Shown here: positions 45,573-53,273 of the stretch, one piece after another | Layout: each line of letters starts with the position of its first letter | Numbering within the stretch: the first letter of the stretch is position 1 | Virus record (IMG/VR): IMGVR_UViG_3300036945_000847 | Location: 1 to 64,000 of that record | Direction: 5' to 3' (one strand) | Length of the DNA: 64,000 bases | Source: a virus | The notes under the pieces: generated by a model | The model's database searches: none | Seen by the model: only the letters and a program-made list of their open reading frames with translations | Told to the model about the DNA's origin: nothing | Translations under genes and position numbers: made by a program

Positions 45573-45680
45573 AACAGAGTGGCGGAATTGGTAACGCACA
45601 TACAACGAGAGTTCTGCAAACTCGCCCGTAAAGTAAGTTGTATGGTGGTATAAATACAGGTTCGAGTCCTGTCTCTGTTA
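45573..45680 (+). tRNA. Class II (Leu/Ser-like) tRNA-like gene with enlarged anticodon arm
   Basis: 108 nt. Acceptor AACAGAG/CTCTGTT, D arm TGGCGGAATTGGTAACGC (the bacterial tRNA-Leu pattern), T arm ACAGG-TTCGAGT-CCTGT and an 11-base variable region. The anticodon stem CATACAA/TTGTATG is 7 bp and encloses about 32 bases with another hairpin (GAGTT...AACTC) instead of a 7-base loop. Anticodon not assignable. Confidence 0.55.
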
Positions 45681-45681
45681 C

Positions 45682-45788
45682 AACAACTGGAGTCATAAAC
45701 AAAAACACTTGTGGTAATTGGGTAAGTTGCATGACCGTACAGACCTTAGAAGCAACTTGTTGTGTGAGTGACACAAACTCCAGTTGTT
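45682..45788 (+). ncRNA. Structured RNA closed by a perfect 12-bp stem
   Basis: AACAACTGGAGT (45682-45693) pairs with ACTCCAGTTGTT (45777-45788). Inside are AAGTTGC (45724-45730) paired with GCAACTT (45752-45758), and TGTG-TGAGTGA-CACA (near 45760-45775). The layout is cloverleaf-like and it sits between tRNA-like genes, yet it has no TTCGA T loop. The role is unknown. It may be a spacer hairpin that guides processing or a separate RNA. Confidence 0.55.
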
Positions 45789-45789
45789 T

Positions 45790-45896
45790 AAGCCAAGTGT
45801 CGTATATCCGAAGCGGGGTTACCCCAGAGATGGGCCTCCGAAATATGTGAAATTCATAGACTTAGGAACTGAGGGTTCGAATCCCCCCTTGGCTTA
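45790..45896 (+). tRNA. tRNA-like gene with extra internal structure
   Basis: 107 nt. Acceptor AAGCCAAG/CTTGGCTT (7-8 bp) and T arm GAGGG-TTCGAAT-CCCCC (one A-C mismatch). After a reduced D-like stem TCG/CGA without GG in its loop comes GGGG-TTA-CCCC and TATG...CATA hairpins. No regular anticodon arm can be drawn. Probably the most degenerate member of the array. Confidence 0.45.
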
Positions 45897-45900
45897 CAAA

Positions 45901-45935
45901 TAAAAAAGGGCTGCCTTTCAGCAACCCCTTAAGTT
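45901..45935. terminator. Convergent terminator between RNA cassette and fibre genes
   Basis: AAAAAAGGGCTG, a short loop, CAGCAACCCC and TT. A-rich on the left and T-containing on the right, so it can stop both the rightward RNA array and the leftward fibre transcript. Confidence 0.6.
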
Positions 45936-45950
45936 AATTTAGAATGGGTC

Positions 45951-46277
45951 TCAGCTCCAAGGTAGAGGAGTAATCTCCGGTGATGTAGGAGGATTCTTTT
46001 GACTTTCAATTTGTCCGTCAATAGTAGAAGTAATAGAGATAACGCCATTTTCTCCTAATTCAGATTGAATCCAAGAAAGGACTACTTCCTCTGTTAAGGA
46101 ATCAAAAGGAATTACTGTTTGACCTTCTATAAAGGAGAAGGAGATCATAGAACTCATCTCACTAGAGTAAGTGCCATCGTTTCCCGATACCTTGTAGCCT
46201 GCGTTCACTACGAATCCTTGTTCTGGAGTACTCACTGTATAGAGTGAGGTAACTTCCCATTTATATATTGTTTCCAT
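45951..46277 (-). CDS. Protein downstream of the repeat-rich fibre
   Basis: 108 residues starting METIYKWEVTSLYTVSTPEQ. It has beta character (VEVVLSWIQSELGENG type). Its start overlaps the fibre stop by one base. Such short proteins next to fibres are often chaperones or tips. Similar sequences occur in marine phages as far as I recall, with no function. Confidence 0.6.
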   Translation of the reverse strand: METIYKWEVTSLYTVSTPEQGFVVNAGYKVSGNDGTYSSEMSSMISFSFIEGQTVIPFDSLTEEVVLSWIQSELGENGVISITSTIDGQIESQKNPPTSPEITPLPWS

Positions 46278-48241
46278 TATGCTAGTAAGATTTTTTGTGC
46301 TACTCCATTAATTATTACACTCCAAGTTTTTGTTTGTACAGCAGTTTCTGTTGTTACTGCACCTGCGTTGTAGCCAGTACTACCAACTACAAATTGATTT
46401 GAAGCGGTTGCAGTAGCGTCTCTTCCAAGAATAATTGAAGCACTGAAGTTTCCTGATTGAGTAGTATGACCTATTGCTGTATTACTACTACCTGTTGTAT
46501 TGTTTTGCAAAGCAGCATTTCCAATTGCCGTATTACTATTACCTGTTGTAGTTGACACTAGTGCAGAACTACCAATTGCAGTATTATTTGCACCTGTTGT
46601 GTTTGCGGCAAGTGCAGAATTTCCCAAAGCAGTATTATTATTTCCTGTACTCAATCTTAACGCTTGATACCCGATAGCTGTGATACCTGTTCCGCTTGTA
46701 TTGGTAAACGCTGCTTCGTGACCTACTGCAATGTTGGTTCCTGCGGTGTTATTATATAAAGCATTTTGTCCTATAGCCAAGTTGTTACTACCTGATACAT
46801 TTGATCCTAACGCTTGTAATCCTATTGCAGTATTACTTGCTCCTGTAGTATTTGAAAACATAGTACTCTGACCAATTGCTGTATTGTTGTTACCTGTTGA
46901 ATTTAATAATAAAGCAGAACTACCAATTGCAGTATTATTTGCTGCCGTTGTATTTGCCGCAAGTGCAGAATTTCCCAAAGCAGTATTATTATTTCCTGTA
47001 CTCAATCTCAAAGCCTGATATCCTACAGCAGTTATGTTTATTCCAGTACTATTCGTTGTAGCCGCCTCAAATCCTACTGCTGTGTTGTTGGATGCGGTGT
47101 TTGAGTTCAGTGCGCTACGACCTACTGCTACGTTGTTACTTCCTGATGTATTATCAATTAAAGAAGCATTTCCTATTGATGTATTATTAGCACCTGTCGT
47201 GTTAGCTAGTAAAGAATTTCTGCCTAATGCAGTATTGCCTCCTCCTGTTGTGTTAGCTGTTAAACAGGCATAACCTACAGCTGTATTGTCACTTCCTGTT
47301 GAACTACGTAACGCTTGATATCCTACAGCAGTTATGTTTATTCCACTCGTATTACTAAAACCTGCCTCAAAACCTACTGCGGTGTTGTCGGATGCGGTGT
47401 TTGACGCCAAAGCACTTCTACCAACAGCCGTATTGCTACTACCCGTTACGTTGGCCGATAAAGAAGTTCCGCCAATGGCTGTGTTACCAGAGCCTACTGT
47501 ATTAAGAAATAAAGAAAAAGATCCTAAAGCGGAATTATTACCACCAGTAGTATTTGATGGCAAAGTAGATGTACCAACCGCAGTATTATTTGTGCCCGTA
47601 TTTAATTTCAACGCTTGATAACCGATAGCCGTGATTCCTGCTCCACTCGTATTAGTAAACGCTGACTCAAAACCTACTGCGGTGTTGTTGGAGGCGGTGT
47701 TGTTTTGTAACGCATTCGAACCAACCGCTACGATACTATTACCCGTAGTATTATTGCGGAGGCTTCTAAATCCATTTGCTACATTGTTCTGTCCACTCGT
47801 ATTACTAAACCCTGCCTCAAAACCTACTGCTGTGTTATTGTTGGCGGTGGTGGAGTTTAATGCAGTATAACCTACTGCGGTGTTGTTATTACCCGTTACG
47901 TTGCTTAATAACGCATTTAAACCAATGGCTGTATTACTTGCTCCAGTTGTGTTTGCTTCCAGAGCACTATCGCCAAAGGCAGTATTTGAGGCTATGTTTC
48001 CGCCACCCCTACTTGTAATTGATGTTGTCGATAAGAAGATAGAACTTAAATTCCCGTCCCTATCTTGTACTTGTTGTAAAATAGAATCCAGAGGAAGAGG
48101 AACCATAAGAGTGCCATTGGGTGTTATTTGACTAGGACGAATAACTCCTACAACACCAGCCTTCTTACTGAAGACTTCTATTAGATCTGTATCTAGACTG
48201 AAATTGTCTAAGGATAAGTTTAATCTACTACCATATGTCAT
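46277..48241 (-). CDS. Repeat-rich tail fibre or adhesin (head-repeat type)
   Basis: 654 residues. The body is more than 20 tandem units of 14-23 residues of the type NTAxGxxALxxNTTGxNNTAVG, the pattern of trimeric-autotransporter head repeats that fold as a left-handed parallel beta-roll. The C-terminus (IILGRDATATASNQFVVGS...TKTWSVIINGVAQKILLA) is a phage-fibre end. It lies 30 kb from the other fibre genes and has its own promoter, so it may be an accessory receptor-binding protein. DNA of the repeats is nearly identical in places and could change length by recombination. Confidence 0.8.
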   Translation of the reverse strand: MTYGSRLNLSLDNFSLDTDLIEVFSKKAGVVGVIRPSQITPNGTLMVPLPLDSILQQVQDRDGNLSSIFLSTTSITSRGGGNIASNTAFGDSALEANTTGASNTAIGLNALLSNVTGNNNTAVGYTALNSTTANNNTAVGFEAGFSNTSGQNNVANGFRSLRNNTTGNSIVAVGSNALQNNTASNNTAVGFESAFTNTSGAGITAIGYQALKLNTGTNNTAVGTSTLPSNTTGGNNSALGSFSLFLNTVGSGNTAIGGTSLSANVTGSSNTAVGRSALASNTASDNTAVGFEAGFSNTSGINITAVGYQALRSSTGSDNTAVGYACLTANTTGGGNTALGRNSLLANTTGANNTSIGNASLIDNTSGSNNVAVGRSALNSNTASNNTAVGFEAATTNSTGINITAVGYQALRLSTGNNNTALGNSALAANTTAANNTAIGSSALLLNSTGNNNTAIGQSTMFSNTTGASNTAIGLQALGSNVSGSNNLAIGQNALYNNTAGTNIAVGHEAAFTNTSGTGITAIGYQALRLSTGNNNTALGNSALAANTTGANNTAIGSSALVSTTTGNSNTAIGNAALQNNTTGSSNTAIGHTTQSGNFSASIILGRDATATASNQFVVGSTGYNAGAVTTETAVQTKTWSVIINGVAQKILLA

Positions 48242-48245
48242 AGAA

Positions 48246-48276
48246 CAAAGTTAACGAAAATACGTCAAATGTCAAA
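48246..48276 (-). promoter_or_regulatory. Promoter of the repeat-rich fibre
   Basis: Leftward TTTG (48276-48273), 19 bases, TAACTTTG (48253-48246), then 4 bases to the ATG at 48241. Confidence 0.7.
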
Positions 48277-49089
48277 ATGCGCCTACTTTTCATAAGATGC
48301 GCCCATTATTCTCAGAACAACTAAAGTTCAACTAAAGTACAACTGATAAATGCCAGTAAATAGAAAAAGTGGCAAATATTTGTGGAACAAGCTGCTGCAT
48401 AATTATAGTTTTCTTTAGTTGGTCTGCCAAAATGCCGTGTTGAGACCCAAAACACTAGAGTGCATGGCAAAAATGGAAAAATTCATGCAACAACTGCTGC
48501 ACGAATGTACCGCTCGGTAAAAAATATACCCCCTGGTATAATACTCCTTGGTATAATACCGCTCGGTAAAAAATAGCCCCCCCCTAGTATATTCAGCATA
48601 GTTTGTGCGAGTGGTGGTGGTAATGTAACGTTACGGATCGATGAGGTGGCGAAAAAAAACAGTCCCCCCTATCTCAATGGCATTCTGCGATTTTTAATGG
48701 CATCCCGCATTCGCTCGGCCTTGATTGATATCAGAGCGCAAAACAAATCGGGAATTGCATACACGTTCGGTCATATGTATATGCAAACAATAAACCCATC
48801 AGCGCATCGCAACAAATAAACAATAACAAATCGCCATATGTATATGCATTGTGTATGTCTGTGCATTGTGTATGTGCATCAGATGAAAGTAAGCATCCAT
48901 CTCACCCAAATCCATCCATCCAATCGCCACATCATTTGCATCGATTTTTGCCCATATACATCCATCCATATCTCGTGAATCACTTTTTTTCAAATTTTTT
49001 TTTCTGCTCTCAAATCCAGTATTTGCAAGGGTTGACGTAAAAGCTCCATCATTTTCTCACCCCTTTTTCAAAACTTTTTTCACAAAATG
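48277..49089. other. Repeat-dense non-coding region between divergent promoters (origin/control candidate)
   Basis: About 810 bases with no convincing gene. It holds exact repeats: a 19-mer starting TACCGCTCGGT (48508, 48557), TGGTATAATAC (48534, 48549), CATATGTATATGCA (48772, 48835), TGCATTGTGTATGT (48845, 48862), CAACTAAAGT pairs near 48320 and several CATCCATC units. Many are palindromic (ACCG-CT-CGGT, TATACC-N4-GGTATA). Poly-C and poly-A runs alternate. This density suits protein-binding iterons of an origin or a promoter switch. Confidence 0.6.
48508..48575 (+). repeat. Palindromic iteron-like repeats
   Basis: Two exact 19-base copies 49 bases apart (48508-48526, 48557-48575), each containing ACCGCTCGGT, with two TGGTATAATAC copies 15 bases apart between them. 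Confidence 0.8.
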
Positions 49090-49122
49090 TTTGGTGGTCT
49101 GAAAACTATCCACTTATCTTTG
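49090..49122 (+). promoter_or_regulatory. Rightward promoter of the early small-gene operon
   Basis: TTTG (49090-49093), 21 bases, TATCTTTG (49115-49122). The leader to the ATG at 49163 is about 35 bases and A-rich. Confidence 0.7.
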
Positions 49123-49162
49123 CCATCGTTAATCACAACATAATCACTAAACAAACCACAAT

Positions 49163-49468
49163 ATGAACACACAAATCTCTACCTTCTTTTGGAATGCAAA
49201 TGCGGACAATTGCATCGCCATCCTTAACTATGAATTTCAATCAGTATGTGAGGTCGTGAATGATTCTTACGGAAACGATGAATCACCATCTTGCACATTC
49301 ACTATCGATGGCATCACCTATAAGTTATTCTTTCCATCTGACTACCGAGGAGACTATTCGAACTTTGCTCTATTCAATTCTACAGATTATACAGATGAAC
49401 AACATATAGGTGAGTATACTACCATAGGGGATGTGCTTGACTATTTCAAATCTATCAATGTAATCTGA
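49163..49468 (+). CDS. Early protein of unknown function
   Basis: 101 residues, acidic, Phe/Tyr-rich (NTQISTFFWNANADNCIAIL, YKLFFPSDYRGDYSNF). First gene after the rightward promoter, so probably made early. Its stop TGA is part of a GAGACCCA motif copy. No family recognised. Confidence 0.65.
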   Translation: MNTQISTFFWNANADNCIAILNYEFQSVCEVVNDSYGNDESPSCTFTIDGITYKLFFPSDYRGDYSNFALFNSTDYTDEQHIGEYTTIGDVLDYFKSINVI

Positions 49469-49494
49469 GACCCAAACCAAACACTCATAAAACT

Positions 49495-49806
49495 ATGAAC
49501 TACAAAGTTGAACTCAAAAACGGAATGACCTTTGTCTGCAATCAAATCTCTGATGCATTGTATGACCGAAAGTATGCCATCACCATTGACGATGTTGTTA
49601 CCTTTATCGCTGTATCAGATGTTCAGTGGATAGACCCGACATTCGAATCGCCCGAAGTAATCATCGAAAGAAACCAAGCCAATCGCACAGCATCAATTGT
49701 TGCAGTATGGAATGACAAAATGTTGGTGAGATATCAGATGCCGAAAGGCAAGGTATTTCACAACTACCTCTACCCAAACAACACATACAAATCAGTTAAA
49801 TTTTAA
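49495..49806 (+). CDS. Early protein of unknown function
   Basis: 103 residues, beta-rich (VELKNGMTFVCNQISDALYD, NDKMLVRYQMPKGK). Start context AAAACTATG is shared by several genes here. No family recognised. Confidence 0.65.
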   Translation: MNYKVELKNGMTFVCNQISDALYDRKYAITIDDVVTFIAVSDVQWIDPTFESPEVIIERNQANRTASIVAVWNDKMLVRYQMPKGKVFHNYLYPNNTYKSVKF

Positions 49807-49829
49807 ACCATCTAAACCCAAATAAGACT

Positions 49830-49991
49830 ATGAAATCTCAAATCTATTTCTTTTTCGTCCTTGCAATTTTATCTATGTGCAACTTTGCCTATGCAGTATT
49901 CACTATGGATGTCTATGGAGCATTGTTGTCTCTTGTCCTTTGTGTATTCTCTCTCTACATTGTTTTACAATCTGAGACCCAAACCAAATAA
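49830..49991 (+). CDS. 53-residue two-segment membrane protein
   Basis: MKSQIYFFFVLAILSMCNF and a second hydrophobic run GALLSLVLCVFSLYIVL. Start context AAGACTATG. The last codons are again a GAGACCCAAACC copy. An inner-membrane role (exclusion or lysis accessory) is possible. Confidence 0.6.
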   Translation: MKSQIYFFFVLAILSMCNFAYAVFTMDVYGALLSLVLCVFSLYIVLQSETQTK

Positions 49992-50008
49992 CAACAACTC
50001 TCACAGAC

Positions 50009-50104
50009 ATGGAATTTGCCATCGCTTTCGGAATGCTATCTTTTATTGTCCTCATCGGATTGGGGATTGTTGATCACCTTTTAAGAAAACATATTGAGAA
50101 ATGA
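50009..50104 (+). CDS. 31-residue membrane peptide
   Basis: MEFAIAFGMLSFIVLIGLGI followed by a basic end RKHIEK, a single-pass peptide. The stop overlaps the next start (ATGA), which supports translation. Confidence 0.55.
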   Translation: MEFAIAFGMLSFIVLIGLGIVDHLLRKHIEK

Positions 50105-50313
50105 AGACCTTCGAAATTCTATCAGATAACAAAATCACCACCATCCAATGTCACGATACATTGGATGCAATAACCCGATGCAAGAACGTCTCAAAAATCA
50201 GAGAGGTCTACCCCTGGACAGATGGTACAGCAAGATTTATCTTGGGTGAATCTGAATGGATGGATTTTGAAGAGTTTAAAATTGCCTTTTTTGAATACCA
50301 ACACGAAATGTAA
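50101..50313 (+). CDS. 70-residue early protein
   Basis: Starts MKTFEILSDNKITTIQCHDT, with WTDGTARFILGESEWMDFEE in the second half. Acidic, alpha/beta. Translationally coupled to the membrane peptide. Function unknown. Confidence 0.65.
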   Translation: MKTFEILSDNKITTIQCHDTLDAITRCKNVSKIREVYPWTDGTARFILGESEWMDFEEFKIAFFEYQHEM

Positions 50314-50323
50314 AAAAACAGAA

Positions 50324-51040
50324 ATGAAAAAATTAATCTTTACCCAAAACGACATACTCACCGTAATTACATTCGGTAAGACTACCAACAAAAAGATTGC
50401 AGAATCTGATGAGAAAATTGTGCAAACATCTCACTACAGCAGAGAGCAGTTCGAAATCGCCCAAAGACAGACATCGATGAAAGAATTCTTTTCTGCTGAT
50501 GGCAAGGTCTGTATGGATTGTCCATTTGCAGTAAGTAATGGCGCAAAACTTTCTGCTTGCTACACTCACAAAATGATGCAATACAGCGGATTCCTATCCT
50601 CGCTCCGTTCAATCGGTAAGACCTACACATCATTCGATGACATCCCAAAATTGTCTCCATTGGATTATGACAAAATTGTGTTACTATGTCAAAATCTTTA
50701 TGTGAGATTCGGCACATATGGTGAGCCATCACTTTTACCTCTCGAGTTGGTGGAGCGCATCTGTAATGTAGCAAAATCTTGGACGGGATATACCCACCAA
50801 TGGAAAAAGAAACCCGAATTCGCTCCTTTCTTTATGGCATCTACCCATACTGAAGATGAAGAGCGCATTGCAACACTCATCGGTTATCGATCCTTTGTTG
50901 CATCGCCATCGCCAATTGCAAAATTCATTTCTTGCCCAGCATCCTCTGAGATGGGATTCAAATCGAACTGCTCGAAATGTGGTTTGTGTTCCGGGACAAA
51001 AGGAAAAGGTACAAAATCAGTAATCATTTTAGAACATTAA
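50324..51040 (+). CDS. Cys-rich conserved phage protein
   Basis: 238 residues from the ATG at 50324. An upstream in-frame ATG would overlap the previous gene and is not used. CMDCPFAVSNGAKLSACYTH at about 56-75, GYTHQWKKKPEF near 165 and the end SCPASSEMGFKSNCSKCGLC are arranged like a metal (Zn or Fe-S) site. I recall similar proteins as a domain of unknown function in phages and plasmids. No enzymatic role is known to me. Confidence 0.7.
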   Translation: MKKLIFTQNDILTVITFGKTTNKKIAESDEKIVQTSHYSREQFEIAQRQTSMKEFFSADGKVCMDCPFAVSNGAKLSACYTHKMMQYSGFLSSLRSIGKTYTSFDDIPKLSPLDYDKIVLLCQNLYVRFGTYGEPSLLPLELVERICNVAKSWTGYTHQWKKKPEFAPFFMASTHTEDEERIATLIGYRSFVASPSPIAKFISCPASSEMGFKSNCSKCGLCSGTKGKGTKSVIILEH

Positions 51041-51044
51041 AACT

Positions 51045-51266
51045 ATGAACTTTTTAAAATTAACAGAATTAAACCTTACTATTCAAGGCAATGTTGTAGA
51101 AAAAACAATCTATGTCAACGCTCATCACATCAAAAAATTTTACGAAGCATATCAAGAAAACTTCAAGATGGATTTGACAAGAATACATTGGGCATTGGGC
51201 GGATTTAACGCAACCCTTGTAAAAGAAACACCTGAAGAAATCAATCACCAATTAATCGCTTGCTAA
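51045..51266 (+). CDS. 73-residue early protein
   Basis: Beta N-terminus (LTELNLTIQGNVVEKTIYVN) and helical C-terminus. Start context AAAACTATG. No family recognised. Confidence 0.6.
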   Translation: MNFLKLTELNLTIQGNVVEKTIYVNAHHIKKFYEAYQENFKMDLTRIHWALGGFNATLVKETPEEINHQLIAC

Positions 51267-51278
51267 ACAAAAAAAACT

Positions 51279-51938
51279 ATGAAAAAACTAAATGTATTAA
51301 TCGCTTGTGAATTCAGTGGAACAGTTCGAAATGCTTTCCGTAAACTTGGACATAACGCATTCTCTTGCGACATCGAACCATCAGATGACAATTCACCTTA
51401 TCACTACCAATGCGATGTGCGTAATGTGATCAATGCATACGAATGGGATTTGTTAATCGCTCACCCACCTTGCACATATCTGACCTTGGCGGGCAACAGA
51501 TGGTTCAAACCGGAATTCAAAGATAAATTCCCTACAAGAGAGCAAGACAGACAAGATGCCTATGATTTCTTTATGGAGATGTATAATGCGCCTATCCCAC
51601 ATATATGTGTTGAGAATCCCATTGGAGTTATGTCCTCTCTATTCCGCAAGCCCGATCAAATCATTCAACCTTGGCAGTTCGGAGACCCATTCCAAAAAAG
51701 TACTTGCCTATGGACAAAAAATCTTCCAACTCTCACCCATACCAATGTAGTTGACAAAGGTGAATTTTTTGAATGGACAGATAAAAAAACGGGCAAAGTA
51801 AAACGCCAAGCACAATGGTATATGGATGCGCTCAAAGGCAAATCTGCTTACGAAAGACAGAAGATTCGCAACAAAACTTTTCAAGGTATTGCCGATGCGA
51901 TCGCAGACCAGTATTCGAACTACATAATAAATTTGTAA
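51279..51938 (+). CDS. Cytosine-methylase-like protein
   Basis: 219 residues. LIACEFSGTVRNAF near 7-20 is SAM-motif-like, HPPCTYLTLAGNRW near 66-79 carries the Pro-Cys catalytic-type motif, and CVENPIGVM near 108-116 the ENP motif. This compact family is widespread in phages and is annotated as DNA (cytosine-5) methyltransferase. I cannot judge activity. It is one of three related proteins in the window. Confidence 0.75.
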   Translation: MKKLNVLIACEFSGTVRNAFRKLGHNAFSCDIEPSDDNSPYHYQCDVRNVINAYEWDLLIAHPPCTYLTLAGNRWFKPEFKDKFPTREQDRQDAYDFFMEMYNAPIPHICVENPIGVMSSLFRKPDQIIQPWQFGDPFQKSTCLWTKNLPTLTHTNVVDKGEFFEWTDKKTGKVKRQAQWYMDALKGKSAYERQKIRNKTFQGIADAIADQYSNYIINL

Positions 51939-51977
51939 AAAAAGATAAAAAATAGTAAATAAACACAACTTAATCAC

Positions 51978-51985
51978 TATATTTG
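51978..51985 (+). promoter_or_regulatory. Promoter -7 element before the 84-residue gene
   Basis: TATATTTG with a 20-base A-rich leader to the ATG at 52006. No clear -33 is seen. The 67-base gap before it is one of the few in this operon. Confidence 0.5.
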
Positions 51986-52005
51986 CATACCCAATAAACA
52001 AGACT

Positions 52006-52260
52006 ATGAACAAGAAACAAGCAATCGAAATTATCAAAAGTAACAAATTCTTTTCTGCCGAATTCCTCAAAAAGGATGGCACAATCAGATACATCACTGC
52101 TCGAGCTGGTGTAAAGAAAGGTCTGAAACCCGATGCTCGACCCAAAAGTTATGACCCAAGTGAATTAGGTTATGCGACCGTTTGGGATTTGAAAGAAAAG
52201 AACTATCGCCTAATCAATTTGCAAACACTCACCAAAGTAAACCAACAGAAAGTTAAATAA
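52006..52260 (+). CDS. SH3-like small phage protein
   Basis: 84 residues. FSAEFLKKDGTIRYITARAG, then VKKGLKP and a GYATVWDLKEKNYRLINLQT end. From memory this pattern (F-KKDGxxRxxxxRxGVKKxLKG...VxDxxxxxxRxI) occurs widely in phages and plasmids with no known role. Possible nucleic-acid binding. Confidence 0.7.
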   Translation: MNKKQAIEIIKSNKFFSAEFLKKDGTIRYITARAGVKKGLKPDARPKSYDPSELGYATVWDLKEKNYRLINLQTLTKVNQQKVK

Positions 52261-52268
52261 ATAGAACC

Positions 52269-52964
52269 ATGCCAAATCACGTTTATTATCAATTCATCTG
52301 TGCTGAGTTAAGCGCAGAACAATTAGAAAAATTAGATACAATCTCTACAACCCTAAACGGATTCTGTGGTTACTATCGCCCGATGCCCGATGACATCCGT
52401 AAGACCACATCACCTACTCGTGTTGTGACTCAGAAGGAATACGATAAGCAGATGAAGGAGAATGAGAAAATCGATCGGACTCAGGAGTGGTATCACGAGC
52501 CATTCCCCATCACCAAAAAAATGCAGAAAGCATTACTTGAAAAGTATGGTGTGGACAATTGGTATGACTGGACCTACGAGAATTGGGGTACAAAGTGGGG
52601 ATGTTACGATCACGAAAGAGACGGCAACAATCTTCATTTCTCTACTGCTTGGGGATTATTCGATGCATCTATATTGGAGCAGATCGCAATTGATTTCCCA
52701 TCGTTTATCTTATCCTATGAAGAAGAGCAAGGATGGGGTGGTGAGTTTATATATGAGAATGGTATCTGCACCGGCCATAGCGAATATGATATACCATCTT
52801 GGTCTGAGTCTTTGGTGGATTCAGAGGACGGTATGATTACAGAATTGCTCACTGAAATATCTGAGACCCATTTCAATGAATTTGTACCGGTGGGTTATTA
52901 CTACGATTGGGATGTTAATTGCCCTGTTCCACAAGATGTATTAAAGAAACACAAACTAAATTAA
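52269..52964 (+). CDS. Api92-like/DUF1281-type protein
   Basis: 231 residues. MPNHVYYQF at the start, DWTYENWGTKWG near 97-108 and FSTAWGLFDASI near 120 are characteristic of the Api92/YubB family found in phages and plasmids (ferredoxin-like fold, unknown function). The middle includes a charged linker. Confidence 0.75.
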   Translation: MPNHVYYQFICAELSAEQLEKLDTISTTLNGFCGYYRPMPDDIRKTTSPTRVVTQKEYDKQMKENEKIDRTQEWYHEPFPITKKMQKALLEKYGVDNWYDWTYENWGTKWGCYDHERDGNNLHFSTAWGLFDASILEQIAIDFPSFILSYEEEQGWGGEFIYENGICTGHSEYDIPSWSESLVDSEDGMITELLTEISETHFNEFVPVGYYYDWDVNCPVPQDVLKKHKLN

Positions 52965-52966
52965 TT

Positions 52967-53248
52967 ATGAACAAACAAACACTCATCAAATCGCTAACCA
53001 AAAAATATCCTAACATCGGAATTATGGCTGATGGCAACGGATGGATTCCCAAATCACCAGATTCATTTGTGATCAGTGCTGAGGATGGTATCATGGACAG
53101 CAGAGGATACGATATGTTTAACTATTGGACTCAGAACTATACTTATTACGAATTCGGAGTAAGTACTGAACTAACTGAATACTTAGAAAAGAACGGATGG
53201 TTTTGCCAATGGGTTAACCCCGGAGTTGTAGCACTGTATAAAAATTAA
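52967..53248 (+). CDS. 93-residue early protein
   Basis: MNKQTLIKSLTKKYPNIG start, aromatic C-terminal half (NYWTQNYTYYEFGVS, WFCQWVNPGV). The ATG at 52967 follows the upstream stop by 2 bases. No family recognised. Confidence 0.65.
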   Translation: MNKQTLIKSLTKKYPNIGIMADGNGWIPKSPDSFVISAEDGIMDSRGYDMFNYWTQNYTYYEFGVSTELTEYLEKNGWFCQWVNPGVVALYKN

Positions 53249-53273
53249 CAAACCAAAAATAAAACACCTAAAA

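Noticed and set aside
45517-45850. Open frames across the tRNA-like array
   Set aside because: They cross several structured RNA units, and the apparent protein motifs come from T-arm sequences.
46300-47960. Regular DNA repeats resembling a CRISPR array
   Set aside because: The repeats are in-frame coding units of a beta-roll protein, degenerate, and have no separate spacers.
46876-48131. Several plus-strand open frames rich in V, L, P and A opposite the repeat-rich fibre
   Set aside because: They are mirror images of the Asn-Thr-Gly repeat codons and would all be antisense to a convincing gene.
48799-49040. Short open frames on both strands in the repeat-dense region
   Set aside because: They arise from CATCCATC and TGTATATGCA repeats, show biased His/Met/Ile composition and lack promoters or coupling.
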